A DNA stretch of 64,000 nucleotides. Source: Nitrospira sp. ST-bin5 (GTDB lineage: Bacteria > Nitrospirota > Nitrospiria > Nitrospirales > Nitrospiraceae). Location of the stretch: the NCBI GenBank assembly GCA_002083555.1, contig MSXN01000009.1, forward strand, positions 259,860-323,859, in the 5' to 3' direction. Under the pieces are notes generated by a model, which saw nothing but the letters and a program-made list of their open reading frames with translations, searched no databases and was not told where the DNA came from. Positions 43,726-51,700 of this stretch are shown here, in pieces (position 1 is the stretch's first letter; every line of letters begins with the position of its first letter). The translations under genes and the position numbers were made by a program.

Positions 43726-45300
43726 CTAGGCATTACCTTTCAACCACTGTTTCACGACCACCGCAGTGCCATCAGGATTCTTCCTGGCCATATCGACGAT
43801 TTGAGCGCGACTGGCACTCGATTCCAGCGAAGCTTCCACGGCGCTGACGGGAGCGGGCAAGGTCGGCGAAGCGGCTTCCGCCGCCGTCGTATCCACCGCC
43901 GAGACACCCAGCATCGCAATGAGGGGCCGGACGACAAAGAAGAGGATGAGCAGGAATAACAACGCTCCGACGCCATATCGCATATACGGCATCCAGGGTT
44001 GGGTGGTCTCTGCCACCGCCTCGACTGTCGCCGTGGCCGGTTCCTCAGGGCCAAATCCGAATTGAACATTCACGACCTGAACCTGATCCTGGCGTTCGGT
44101 CGAATAGCCCATCGCCTTTTTGACGATGTCTTCGATGCGCTTGAGGTCTTCTTCAGTTCTGGGAATATATTTCTTGACGACCTCCCCGGTCGGCTTGTCG
44201 GCCGTCTCCCCTTCCCCGGTTTTCGGCGTTTCGTAGGTGCCATCCACCAGGACCGCCACCGACAGTTTCTTGATGGCCCCGATCGGCTCGATGATGCGGG
44301 AGACGGTACGGCTGATTTCGTAATTGACCGTTTCATTCTTCGTTTGCGTCGCATTGGAACTCGTCTGCGTCGGCTCCGCTTCCGTCCCCGGGGGCACGTT
44401 GGACTGCACGCCCGGCACGCCTCCGGACAAACCATTGACGCCGTTGGCCTTTTCTTGGCCACGCTGCTCGCTTCGGACGACTTGTCCGTTGGGGTCATAC
44501 CGCTCTTCAGTTGTTTCGACTTTCCTGAAGTCGATCAGGCTGGAGACTCTGACCTCAGCCTTATTCACTCCGACGATTCGTTCGAGCATCGACTGAATCC
44601 GGCCTTCGATATCTTTTTCAATCGTGCGCTGATATTCGAGCTGTGTATTGGTCAGGCCGGCCGTTTCGTCCTGGGCCGTTGATGAGAGGAGATGGCCGTG
44701 ACCGTCGACGACGGTGATATCGCGGGCCTGCAATCCTTCCACGCTGCTGGCCACCAGATGCACGACGCCCTGCACTTGCCCCTTGCTCAACGTTTGAGCA
44801 TTTCTGAGTGAGACAACCACGGAGGCCCTGGGTCGCTCTTGCTCCGCGGCAAACAGCCGCCGTTCCGGAATCGCCAAATGGACGCGAGCGCGTTCCACTT
44901 CAGGCATCTGCGCAATCGTGCGCGCTAACTCCCCCTGGAGTGCGCGCCGGTAATTCAGCTTTTGAACGAATTCAGACATCCCGATATTCGTGCGATCGAA
45001 GATTTCGTAACCAACGCCGCCGCCTTTGGGGATCCCTTGGCTCGCCAGCGTCAACCGCAGGTCATGGACTTGCGCGGTGGGAACCAGAATCGTGGCACCT
45101 CCGCCCGTCGTGTCGTAGGGCGTTTTGGACTCCTTCAATTTATCGATAATCGATGAGGCGTCTTCACTGTTAAGATTTGTGAAGAGCACTTGCATATCCG
45201 GCTGTTGCGTCCACAGAGCGAGCGCAATCAGGCCGGCGACGGATCCCGCCAGCGCAACCAGGATGATCATGCGTTGATTGATCGAGAATTTCGAAAACAT
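43726..45300 (-). CDS. fliF: MS-ring protein FliF
   Basis: A 524-residue protein forming the MS ring. Membrane segments lie at about residues 10-30 and 435-455. The N-terminal ring-building domain has MQVLFTNLNSEDASSIIDKLKESKTPYDTTGGGATILVP, and the C-terminal tail binds FliG. Its length is typical. Confidence 0.98.
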   Translation of the reverse strand: MFSKFSINQRMIILVALAGSVAGLIALALWTQQPDMQVLFTNLNSEDASSIIDKLKESKTPYDTTGGGATILVPTAQVHDLRLTLASQGIPKGGGVGYEIFDRTNIGMSEFVQKLNYRRALQGELARTIAQMPEVERARVHLAIPERRLFAAEQERPRASVVVSLRNAQTLSKGQVQGVVHLVASSVEGLQARDITVVDGHGHLLSSTAQDETAGLTNTQLEYQRTIEKDIEGRIQSMLERIVGVNKAEVRVSSLIDFRKVETTEERYDPNGQVVRSEQRGQEKANGVNGLSGGVPGVQSNVPPGTEAEPTQTSSNATQTKNETVNYEISRTVSRIIEPIGAIKKLSVAVLVDGTYETPKTGEGETADKPTGEVVKKYIPRTEEDLKRIEDIVKKAMGYSTERQDQVQVVNVQFGFGPEEPATATVEAVAETTQPWMPYMRYGVGALLFLLILFFVVRPLIAMLGVSAVDTTAAEAASPTLPAPVSAVEASLESSASRAQIVDMARKNPDGTAVVVKQWLKGNA

Positions 45301-45337
45301 ACAGCTGGTTTACCTCATCCGCCTCAACAGGCTTTGG

Positions 45338-45643
45338 TCACACTTGCATCCGCTGAATTTCTTCATAGGCCGTCAGGAGCTTGTTGCGAATCTGCATCAT
45401 CAGTTGGAACGAGACGTCGGCCTGCTGCAACGCGACCATCGTGCCATGGACATCCTGTGTTTGGCCGGTGACCAGGGCGTCGACGGCCTGATTGGCTTGC
45501 ATCTGCACGTCATTCGCCTTCCCGATGGCGTTCTTCAGCGTATCCATGAACCCGCCAGGTCCGGAAGCTTCCGGAGCTCCGATCGGGGCGATTCTGTCCG
45601 TGATAGATGGGATTACCGGAGAAATTCCTTGAATAGGTGTCAT
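45338..45643 (-). CDS. fliE: Hook-basal body complex protein FliE
   Basis: A 101-residue junction protein between MS ring and rod. The C-terminal half is diagnostic: QANQAVDALVTGQTQDVHGTMVALQQADVSFQLMMQIRNKLLTAYEEIQRMQV. It starts three bases after the flgC stop. Confidence 0.97.
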   Translation of the reverse strand: MTPIQGISPVIPSITDRIAPIGAPEASGPGGFMDTLKNAIGKANDVQMQANQAVDALVTGQTQDVHGTMVALQQADVSFQLMMQIRNKLLTAYEEIQRMQV

Positions 45644-45646
45644 GCG

Positions 45647-46096
45647 TTACCTCCCGATCTCCAGGGCCTTCGCTTTCATCGCCCGGCTCGCATTAATGGC
45701 TTGGACGTTGGCCTCATAGGCTCGCGAGGCGCCGATCATATTGACCATCTCTTCCATCACATTCACGTTGGGAAGACGGACAAACCCTTTCGGATCCGCA
45801 TCAGGATGATGCGGGTCATAGATCAACTGGCCCGGCTTCTGATCCTCCACGACGCGCGCCACCGCCACGCCTTCCAACGCGTGGGCCGTCGTGCCCATGG
45901 CGACCTGGCGAAACGCTTTTTGGAACGCACTGGGCACCGGAGCGGAGTGAAACACCACATCCCGGCGCTTGTAGGGTCCACCGCCAGGTGTCCGCGTGGA
46001 CTGGGCGTTGGCCAGATTGCTCGCAATGACGTTGAGCCGACGCCGTTGAGCGTCCAACCCGGATACCGAGACCGCCATTGAATCAGACATATCCAT
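45647..46096 (-). CDS. flgC: Proximal rod protein FlgC
   Basis: A 149-residue rod protein. VSGLDAQRRRLNVIASNLANAQSTRTPGGGPYKRRDVVF and the C-terminal VNVMEEMVNMIGASRAYEANVQAINASRAM are diagnostic. It lies in the standard flgB-flgC-fliE order. Confidence 0.98.
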   Translation of the reverse strand: MDMSDSMAVSVSGLDAQRRRLNVIASNLANAQSTRTPGGGPYKRRDVVFHSAPVPSAFQKAFRQVAMGTTAHALEGVAVARVVEDQKPGQLIYDPHHPDADPKGFVRLPNVNVMEEMVNMIGASRAYEANVQAINASRAMKAKALEIGR

Positions 46097-46116
46097 CGTC
46101 GCGTCTCCTTTCTCAG

Positions 46117-46524
46117 TTAGCGAGCGTCGCGAATCGCGCTGAGGAGTTGGTGAAATCGTTGTGCGGTAATGGTTGCCGCCGTATTGTATTGCCCCGCGTT
46201 ATCAGAGGACTTGGCCATCTCTAATTCCAAATTGACGGAGTTCGCATCCAGAGGAAGATCGCCGGCCGGCACTTCCGTCAGCTTCCCCGTGACGGTCTGA
46301 TATCCCTGCCCGCGCAATCCGATATGGTGTCCCTGTGTCACCGCCATCGTGAGCGGAAACCGACCCTTGTGGGCCGCTTGCAGTTGTTGGGCAAACTGCA
46401 GATCGGAGGCGCGATACCCCGGCGTTTCCTCATTAGCCAGGTTGGACGCAATCACCCGCTGCCTGGCGCTATGCAGATCGAGACTCCGATGCAGCAACTG
46501 CATGGTTTTATCGAGCAGTTCCAT
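46117..46524 (-). CDS. flgB: Proximal rod protein FlgB
   Basis: A 135-residue rod protein. The start is MELLDKTMQ at 46524, five bases after GGAGGAGG; an ATG 11 codons upstream is on the RNA but poorly placed. RQRVIASNLANEETPGYRASDLQF is diagnostic. It is the first gene of the flgB-to-flgE operon, about 30 bases after the predicted sigma-54 start. Confidence 0.95.
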   Translation of the reverse strand: MELLDKTMQLLHRSLDLHSARQRVIASNLANEETPGYRASDLQFAQQLQAAHKGRFPLTMAVTQGHHIGLRGQGYQTVTGKLTEVPAGDLPLDANSVNLELEMAKSSDNAGQYNTAATITAQRFHQLLSAIRDAR

Positions 46525-46564
46525 GGCCGCCTCCTCCTGTTTGAATGCCGATCTCACGATCTAT

Positions 46565-46580
46565 AGCAACGTCGATGCCT
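46565..46580 (-). promoter_or_regulatory. Sigma-54 promoter of the flgB operon
   Basis: The minus strand reads AGGCATCGACGTTGCT, with the -24 GG and -12 GC ten bases apart as required. It is very similar to the box before flgF. RNA would start near 46553. Confidence 0.75.
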
Positions 46581-46669
46581 AAGAATGCACCGTCTATCGC
46601 CCGATCATTTTCCCGCCCTCGGCAAGGATTGCCGGGGTACAAGATGCCGATGGGAAAAGCTGGCACCGG

Positions 46670-48076
46670 TTACTGCTCCAACATCGTCAGCGGCTGTTCC
46701 GTCTCACGATATTCCCGAAGTTTATTCCTCAAGGTCCGGATGCTGATTCCCAGCTCTTTCGCCGCATGGGTCCGATTATCTTTTACCCGCGATAATGTCT
46801 TGAAAATCAGCTCCCGCTCCATTTCCCAGAGCGATCCGTTCACCGGTGTAGGCGCGCCGGCTGGAGCCTGGCTGGTGGATGCCACCTGATCCTGGCGGGC
46901 TTCAGGAAGGTGCATCGGGAGAATGGTTCCCTGTCCGGCGAGCAAGACGGCGCGCTCCATCACATTTTCGAGTTCCCGTACGTTCCCTTTCCAGGGCAGG
47001 GTTTGGAGATGCGCCACAGCGGCCTCAGACAAGGCCGGTTGAACGACGCCATTTCTGACGGCGGAGGCGCCAGTAAAATGACGAGCCAGCAAGGCAATAT
47101 CGGCCGGCCGTTCTCTCAGCGGCGGGACGGTGATGGGGAACACATTGAGCCTGTAATACAAATCTTCCCGGAAGCGCCCCTGTTCCACTTCGCGATACAG
47201 GGTACGGTTCGTGGTCGCAATGACCCGAATGTTGACGGCGACGGGATCCCGTCCGCCGATGCGGTCCACCTCCCGTTCCTGCAAAACCCGCAAGAGCTTG
47301 GCCTGCAAGCCTAGGTTCATTTCGCTGATTTCATCCAAGAGAATGGTGCCGGTGTGCGCCATTTCAAACTTACCGATCTTCTTCATCATCGCGCCGGTAA
47401 ACGCGCCTCGCTCATGCCCGAAGAGTTCGCTTTCCAGCAAACCATCCGGCAAAGCGGCGCAATTCACGGCAATGAACGGTCGGTGGGCGCGAGGGCTCCG
47501 GGTATGGATGAACCGGGCCAGCAACTCCTTTCCGGTTCCGCTCTCCCCATTGATCAAAACGGTCGCTTGGCTGGCTGCCACGCCTTCGACGGTGCTGAGC
47601 AACCGGATCATGCCCGGGTCTTGAGTCAGAATCGCACGCCCTTCGACGGCCGTCGACGTCCCGGGCGATTCGAGATCCCGTCCTTCCTTGAGGTTCGTGA
47701 TGACCCGTTCAAGTAAATCCATGGAGAACGGCTTCAGTATGTAATCACTCGCTCCGAACTTCATGGCATCCACCGCTGTCTCCACGGTCCCATAGGCCGT
47801 CATGAGGACAATCACCGTCTGCGAGGCGCGCGCCTTAATGTCTTTTATAAGATCTAATCCGGTGATCCGCGGCATCTTTAGATCGGTTATGACCAGCCAG
47901 GGACGGAAGCGAATAACCCGTTCCAACGCATCGGCCCCGTCGATCGCCCCTTGCACTTCATATCCCAGTCGGCGCACGGACTCCATGAGCGCCGTACGCA
48001 TCGAGGGTTCATCGTCGACGATCAGAATGCGGTCATGGCTCTCAGAGCTTTCCATTGCGGTCTCACGGTCATTCAT
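46670..48076 (-). CDS. FlrC/FleR-like sigma-54-dependent response regulator
   Basis: A 468-residue regulator: REC domain (about 12-130, Asp in LVITDLKMPRITG), AAA+ domain with Walker A GESGTGKELLAR and the sigma-54-contacting GAFTGA loop in GHERGAFTGAMMKK, then a Fis-type helix-turn-helix (NRTHAAKELGISIRTLRNKLREY). It overlaps the kinase gene by eight bases and is therefore its likely partner. It probably activates the sigma-54 promoters upstream of flgB, fliL and flgF. Confidence 0.9.
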   Translation of the reverse strand: MNDRETAMESSESHDRILIVDDEPSMRTALMESVRRLGYEVQGAIDGADALERVIRFRPWLVITDLKMPRITGLDLIKDIKARASQTVIVLMTAYGTVETAVDAMKFGASDYILKPFSMDLLERVITNLKEGRDLESPGTSTAVEGRAILTQDPGMIRLLSTVEGVAASQATVLINGESGTGKELLARFIHTRSPRAHRPFIAVNCAALPDGLLESELFGHERGAFTGAMMKKIGKFEMAHTGTILLDEISEMNLGLQAKLLRVLQEREVDRIGGRDPVAVNIRVIATTNRTLYREVEQGRFREDLYYRLNVFPITVPPLRERPADIALLARHFTGASAVRNGVVQPALSEAAVAHLQTLPWKGNVRELENVMERAVLLAGQGTILPMHLPEARQDQVASTSQAPAGAPTPVNGSLWEMERELIFKTLSRVKDNRTHAAKELGISIRTLRNKLREYRETEQPLTMLEQ

Positions 48077-49373
48077 GGGCGCGTTCCTCCATCATTTCGA
48101 TATGAGCGACAGGCTCCAGTTCAGGAGAGGGTCTCTCCTCCTGACCTGTCCATGCTCGCAACTCGTCATCTGCCCGGGTGGATTCCATCGGATGAGGCAG
48201 CAGGATCGTAAACGTCGTTCCTTCTCCCTGCCGGCTCTCGACATCGATCCGCCCATGATGGGCATCGATGATCGCATGCACAATCGCCAGACCTAACCCG
48301 GTTCCCTCATCCTTGGTTGTAAAAAAAGGATCGAATATTCTGGACCGATGGGCCGGATCGATCCCGGGGCCGTTATCGGTGATCGTCATGCAGATCGCGT
48401 CCGTGCCAAGGGACTGATCGTCCGCCTTCACGAGCTTGAGCGTCAGAATCCCTCCGGCGGGCATGGCTTGAATTGCGTTCAGGATCAGATTCAACACCAC
48501 TTGCTTGAACTGCCCTTCGTTGCACCAGATCGCCGGAATACGGGGATCGAGATCCAGCCGAATGTCCACGGGGGTCTTGGTTATGGCGTGGGCGGCTAAG
48601 GTCAAGGCATCCAACACCAGCGTTTCAACGGTCTGCCACCCGCGCGCGGTCCGTTCGGGTTGGGTATAGATCAACAAATTCGACAGCAAACGATCCAGGC
48701 CATGGACCGCCTGAGAAATCTGTTCAGCATAGGTCAGGCTGGCAGGCTGCTCTTGCAGGTCGCGCCGCAACATGGAAGCAAATAGCTCAATGCTGCCCAG
48801 CGGGTTGCGAATCTCATGGGCGATGCGGCCAACCATTTCGCCCATGGCGACGAGGCGGTGCTGGCGCTGGAGGCGTTCCTCCAATTGACACATCTTTGTG
48901 ACATCGTGAATGAGGATCAGTTGACCGGACGACTGTCCCCCAGAGGTCTCCAATGAACGTTGGGCAATGGTCAGCACATGGGACTCATGCCGCTGAGGCT
49001 GTTCACTCACGGTGAGCCGGAGGTCAGCCAATAGCTCGCTGGCGGATTGCCCCCGAAGCGCATCGGCGTGGCGACCGAGCAGCAGGCTGGCCGCCGCATT
49101 CACTCGCGTCACACGGCCGCCGAGATCCAGCACCAAGACGCCCGTCGTCAGGGAGTCCAGAATTCCGCTCAGGTGTGTCCGCATCGCTTCATTCTCATGA
49201 AGCTGCTGCCGCAAGGCGGCATTGCTCTGCGAGAGTTCCGCATCCATCTGCTCGATGCGATCCGTCAGCGTGGAGTAGGACTGTTGCAGCGTATGGGCCG
49301 CTTGATCAAACGTGTGGAAGGCCTCCTGAAGCAGGTCTCGTTCAGCGGGGTGCAATGCGGTCGATGTGGTCAT
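48069..49373 (-). CDS. FlrB/FleS-like PAS sensor histidine kinase
   Basis: A 434-residue kinase without obvious membrane helices. It has an N-terminal coiled coil (15-70), a PAS domain (about 70-165), a HisKA with phospho-His in AHEIRNPLGSIELFASMLRRDL (near 188) and a complete HATPase (NLILNAIQAMPAGG, DNGPGID, FFTTKDEGTGLGLAIV). It lies between the TPR gene (ATGA overlap) and the FlrC-like regulator gene. It resembles the cytoplasmic kinases that signal basal-body completion to start middle/late flagellar genes. Confidence 0.9.
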   Translation of the reverse strand: MTTSTALHPAERDLLQEAFHTFDQAAHTLQQSYSTLTDRIEQMDAELSQSNAALRQQLHENEAMRTHLSGILDSLTTGVLVLDLGGRVTRVNAAASLLLGRHADALRGQSASELLADLRLTVSEQPQRHESHVLTIAQRSLETSGGQSSGQLILIHDVTKMCQLEERLQRQHRLVAMGEMVGRIAHEIRNPLGSIELFASMLRRDLQEQPASLTYAEQISQAVHGLDRLLSNLLIYTQPERTARGWQTVETLVLDALTLAAHAITKTPVDIRLDLDPRIPAIWCNEGQFKQVVLNLILNAIQAMPAGGILTLKLVKADDQSLGTDAICMTITDNGPGIDPAHRSRIFDPFFTTKDEGTGLGLAIVHAIIDAHHGRIDVESRQGEGTTFTILLPHPMESTRADDELRAWTGQEERPSPELEPVAHIEMMEERAHE

Positions 49374-51538
49374 AGTCCCTCCTGCGGCAACTGCCGCTCC
49401 TGTTTGATACTTTCATGGAATGAGCTTGAAAACCGGGTTACCAGCGCGTCGTCCGTCTGTCCGAGCTCTGCGAGCGCCACCGTGGCGCGATCGTGTTGCT
49501 TCAAGGCCTGCCAACCCCGGACAATTTGAAGGCGAGCCCATTGGAGCTGAGCCTGATCGGGCTTTTTCTCGACGACAGTGTGGTAGACGTCGATGGCCTC
49601 TTGATACCGCTTCATCTGGGCCAGCAAGTCGGCATAGGCCAGCAGTGCGGCATTCGTCTTCGGTGCGCCTGCTTTAAATGCCTCTTCTGTCGCAATGACG
49701 GCTTCCTCATACTTGTTGAGCCGCAGGAACACTCCGGCCATCTGCTGATACATCCAGGGGCGCTCAGGGTGTTGGGGATGATGGAGCATCCAGGCCCGAC
49801 AGAAATGCAGCAAGCCGGGAAGATCGCCTTCTTCGGCCATGGTCTGAACCAGGAGATGGAGCGCCTCCTGCTCAAAGCGGCCGATGGGATACTCCAAGCG
49901 GTAGCGCTCCAGGACCTTTCTGGCTGCCGCTGTATCACGTTGCGAGAGATAGACCTTCGCCAGACCCAACAACGCCTGCTCAGTGACCAGGGGGCGTTTG
50001 GTCCCTTTGGCCATCAGTTGATAGAGGCGGCCTGCTTCCGTCGTAAAGCCGAGACGATCATGGGCTTCGGCTATTTCGAGCAGGAGCGGAGAAGACAGAT
50101 AGTGCCGCTCAGCAGCGGGCCCATGACGATGAAAGAGTGTCGTCAGCGTCAAATCGTCGTGCGACTTGACGGCGGCTTCCATCCAGGGACGCAAGATATC
50201 GGCGAGCTTTTCGCCGGCTTTGGCCGGCCAGGGATCGTCTGGCCCCGCACTGTTCCGGTCGGCCACCAGCTTATACGCGATCAGCGCCGGTGCAATGTCT
50301 TCAGCTTGCTCAAGACGCGCGGCGACTTGAAATAGAGCCTCACTCCCGATGGCATCATGGTTATGCTGCGTGGCTATCGCCTGCATCTGCTTGAGGTAAT
50401 CGGCCACGCTCTGATCCGGAGAGGGATGGTCATACATGAGCCCCGCAGTATTCCGCGTCACCGGATTGTTACCGGCTGCGACCTTCTGCTCCACTCTCAG
50501 GGTCGCCAGGCGGACAGTGGCTAACGCCGCTTGATGGCTCTCCCCGTAGTGAGCAGCAATAAATCCATAGAACAGTTCTGCGCTGGGTAGGAATTTCGAC
50601 GCCTGCAGACTATCCGCCAACCGTAATAGCATTGCGGACGCTTCCTGGTGAGCGGGATAGAGATTGTAAAACTGCAACAACAAGCCTCGGCCAAGCACCT
50701 CATGGTGCAAATCCAGTTGAATTGAGGCATAGCGTCCTAGTGCTAGCGGATTCATTCGCAAAGACTTTGGCCAGCGTCGATACGCCAGGTCATACATGGC
50801 CGACGCATCTTGAATCCGTCGCTGATGAAAGAAGGAGGAAGCGAGCCCCACGGTGGCATGCAGAAGAATTTGATCGTGGCTGCTGCGCTTTCGCAAATCC
50901 TCGAACGTCAGCTCTGCGTCTCTCCATCTGCCCAAGGCCAATGCGGTATAGCCGATGCCTAACAGTGCCCGCTCCCCGTCCGGCGATTGAGCATTGTGCG
51001 ACAGCGCCCGCTCATAGAGAGATTGGGCCTCCTGATGCCATCCTTGTGAGAGATACAGATCGGCCATGCGCCATTCCCCACGTTTTGCGTTTAGGGATTG
51101 AGGGTAATCGCGTAACAGCGTCTTGTATCGGTCAAGCGCTTCCAGCCGGTTGCCGTTCGACGTGCTTTCCTTCAAAGCGGTCTCGGCGAGAAACGTCATC
51201 GCCGTGGGAGTCAGCGCGCTTTCCGGTTGTTGGGAAACCACTTTTTCGAATAGTCGGCGCGCCTGAGGCCACTCCCCCTTACCATAGGCGTTGATGCCCT
51301 CCTGCAAGGCCAGCGCATCCATTCCCTGGGATTGCCCTTCAAGCCGCGGTCCGTCATCCGGCAAGATCGAGAAAGCGAGTTCCGTCGATTCAGATGTCTG
51401 AGTCGGAGTGGACGCAGCAGCAACTGCCGTCGGGCCGGCATGGACCAGGGCGAGTTCTCCGGGCGCCAACGGGCGCAGGCAAAACCAGGCCAGAAGAAAT
51501 AGGGTCAGTTGTGTCCAAGATCGGTGTGATGAGTACAC
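49370..51538 (-). CDS. Secreted TPR-repeat protein co-translated with the flagellar kinase
   Basis: A 722-residue protein with a GTG start, AAGGAG seven bases upstream and a likely signal peptide (LTLFLLAWFCLRPLAPGELALVHA). From about residue 75 to the end it consists of tetratricopeptide-type helical repeats, for example GEWPQARRLFEKVVSQQPESALTPTAM and MKRYQEAIDVYHTVVEKKPDQAQLQWARL. The stop overlaps the start of the sensor kinase gene (ATGA). A periplasmic scaffold or assembly sensor feeding the kinase is plausible but not shown by sequence. Confidence 0.8.
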   Translation of the reverse strand: MYSSHRSWTQLTLFLLAWFCLRPLAPGELALVHAGPTAVAAASTPTQTSESTELAFSILPDDGPRLEGQSQGMDALALQEGINAYGKGEWPQARRLFEKVVSQQPESALTPTAMTFLAETALKESTSNGNRLEALDRYKTLLRDYPQSLNAKRGEWRMADLYLSQGWHQEAQSLYERALSHNAQSPDGERALLGIGYTALALGRWRDAELTFEDLRKRSSHDQILLHATVGLASSFFHQRRIQDASAMYDLAYRRWPKSLRMNPLALGRYASIQLDLHHEVLGRGLLLQFYNLYPAHQEASAMLLRLADSLQASKFLPSAELFYGFIAAHYGESHQAALATVRLATLRVEQKVAAGNNPVTRNTAGLMYDHPSPDQSVADYLKQMQAIATQHNHDAIGSEALFQVAARLEQAEDIAPALIAYKLVADRNSAGPDDPWPAKAGEKLADILRPWMEAAVKSHDDLTLTTLFHRHGPAAERHYLSSPLLLEIAEAHDRLGFTTEAGRLYQLMAKGTKRPLVTEQALLGLAKVYLSQRDTAAARKVLERYRLEYPIGRFEQEALHLLVQTMAEEGDLPGLLHFCRAWMLHHPQHPERPWMYQQMAGVFLRLNKYEEAVIATEEAFKAGAPKTNAALLAYADLLAQMKRYQEAIDVYHTVVEKKPDQAQLQWARLQIVRGWQALKQHDRATVALAELGQTDDALVTRFSSSFHESIKQERQLPQEGL

Positions 51539-51552
51539 GGCAAGGCTCCTTC

Positions 51553-51568
51553 AGCAAAGACCGTGCCT
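51553..51568 (-). promoter_or_regulatory. Sigma-54-like box upstream of the TPR-kinase-regulator operon
   Basis: The minus strand reads AGGCACGGTCTTTGCT, a good match. However, RNA starting 12 bases after it (near 51542) would lose the ribosome site of the GTG at 51538, so either the box is not used or a later start is. Confidence 0.35.
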
Positions 51569-51670
51569 TTAGCCTCGCGGAGCGGAATTGTTTGATTATC
51601 CGGCAGGACGGAGGGGATTCAGCTGACAGGACGAACCGACCGTCAAATTGGTCGACAGGTATTTATGAGA

Positions 51671-51690
51671 GTCGTCAATGATTTGACGAC
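51671..51690 (-). terminator. Hairpin after the second sigma-54 regulator
   Basis: The perfect inverted repeat GTCGTCAA/TTGACGAC with a four-base loop lies 11 bases after the stop. No good U-tract follows, so termination is only probable. Confidence 0.4.
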
Positions 51691-51700
51691 AGCGAACGGA

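Noticed and set aside
46605..46640. Hairpin CCTCGGCAA/TTGCCGGGG as terminator of the FlrC-like gene
   Set aside because: It has no U-tract on either strand and includes a G-T pair; it may be incidental.
46650..46680. TGGCAC followed by ACTGC on the plus strand near the FlrC-like stop
   Set aside because: The GG-to-GC spacing is 11 instead of 10 bases and there is no plus-strand gene downstream.
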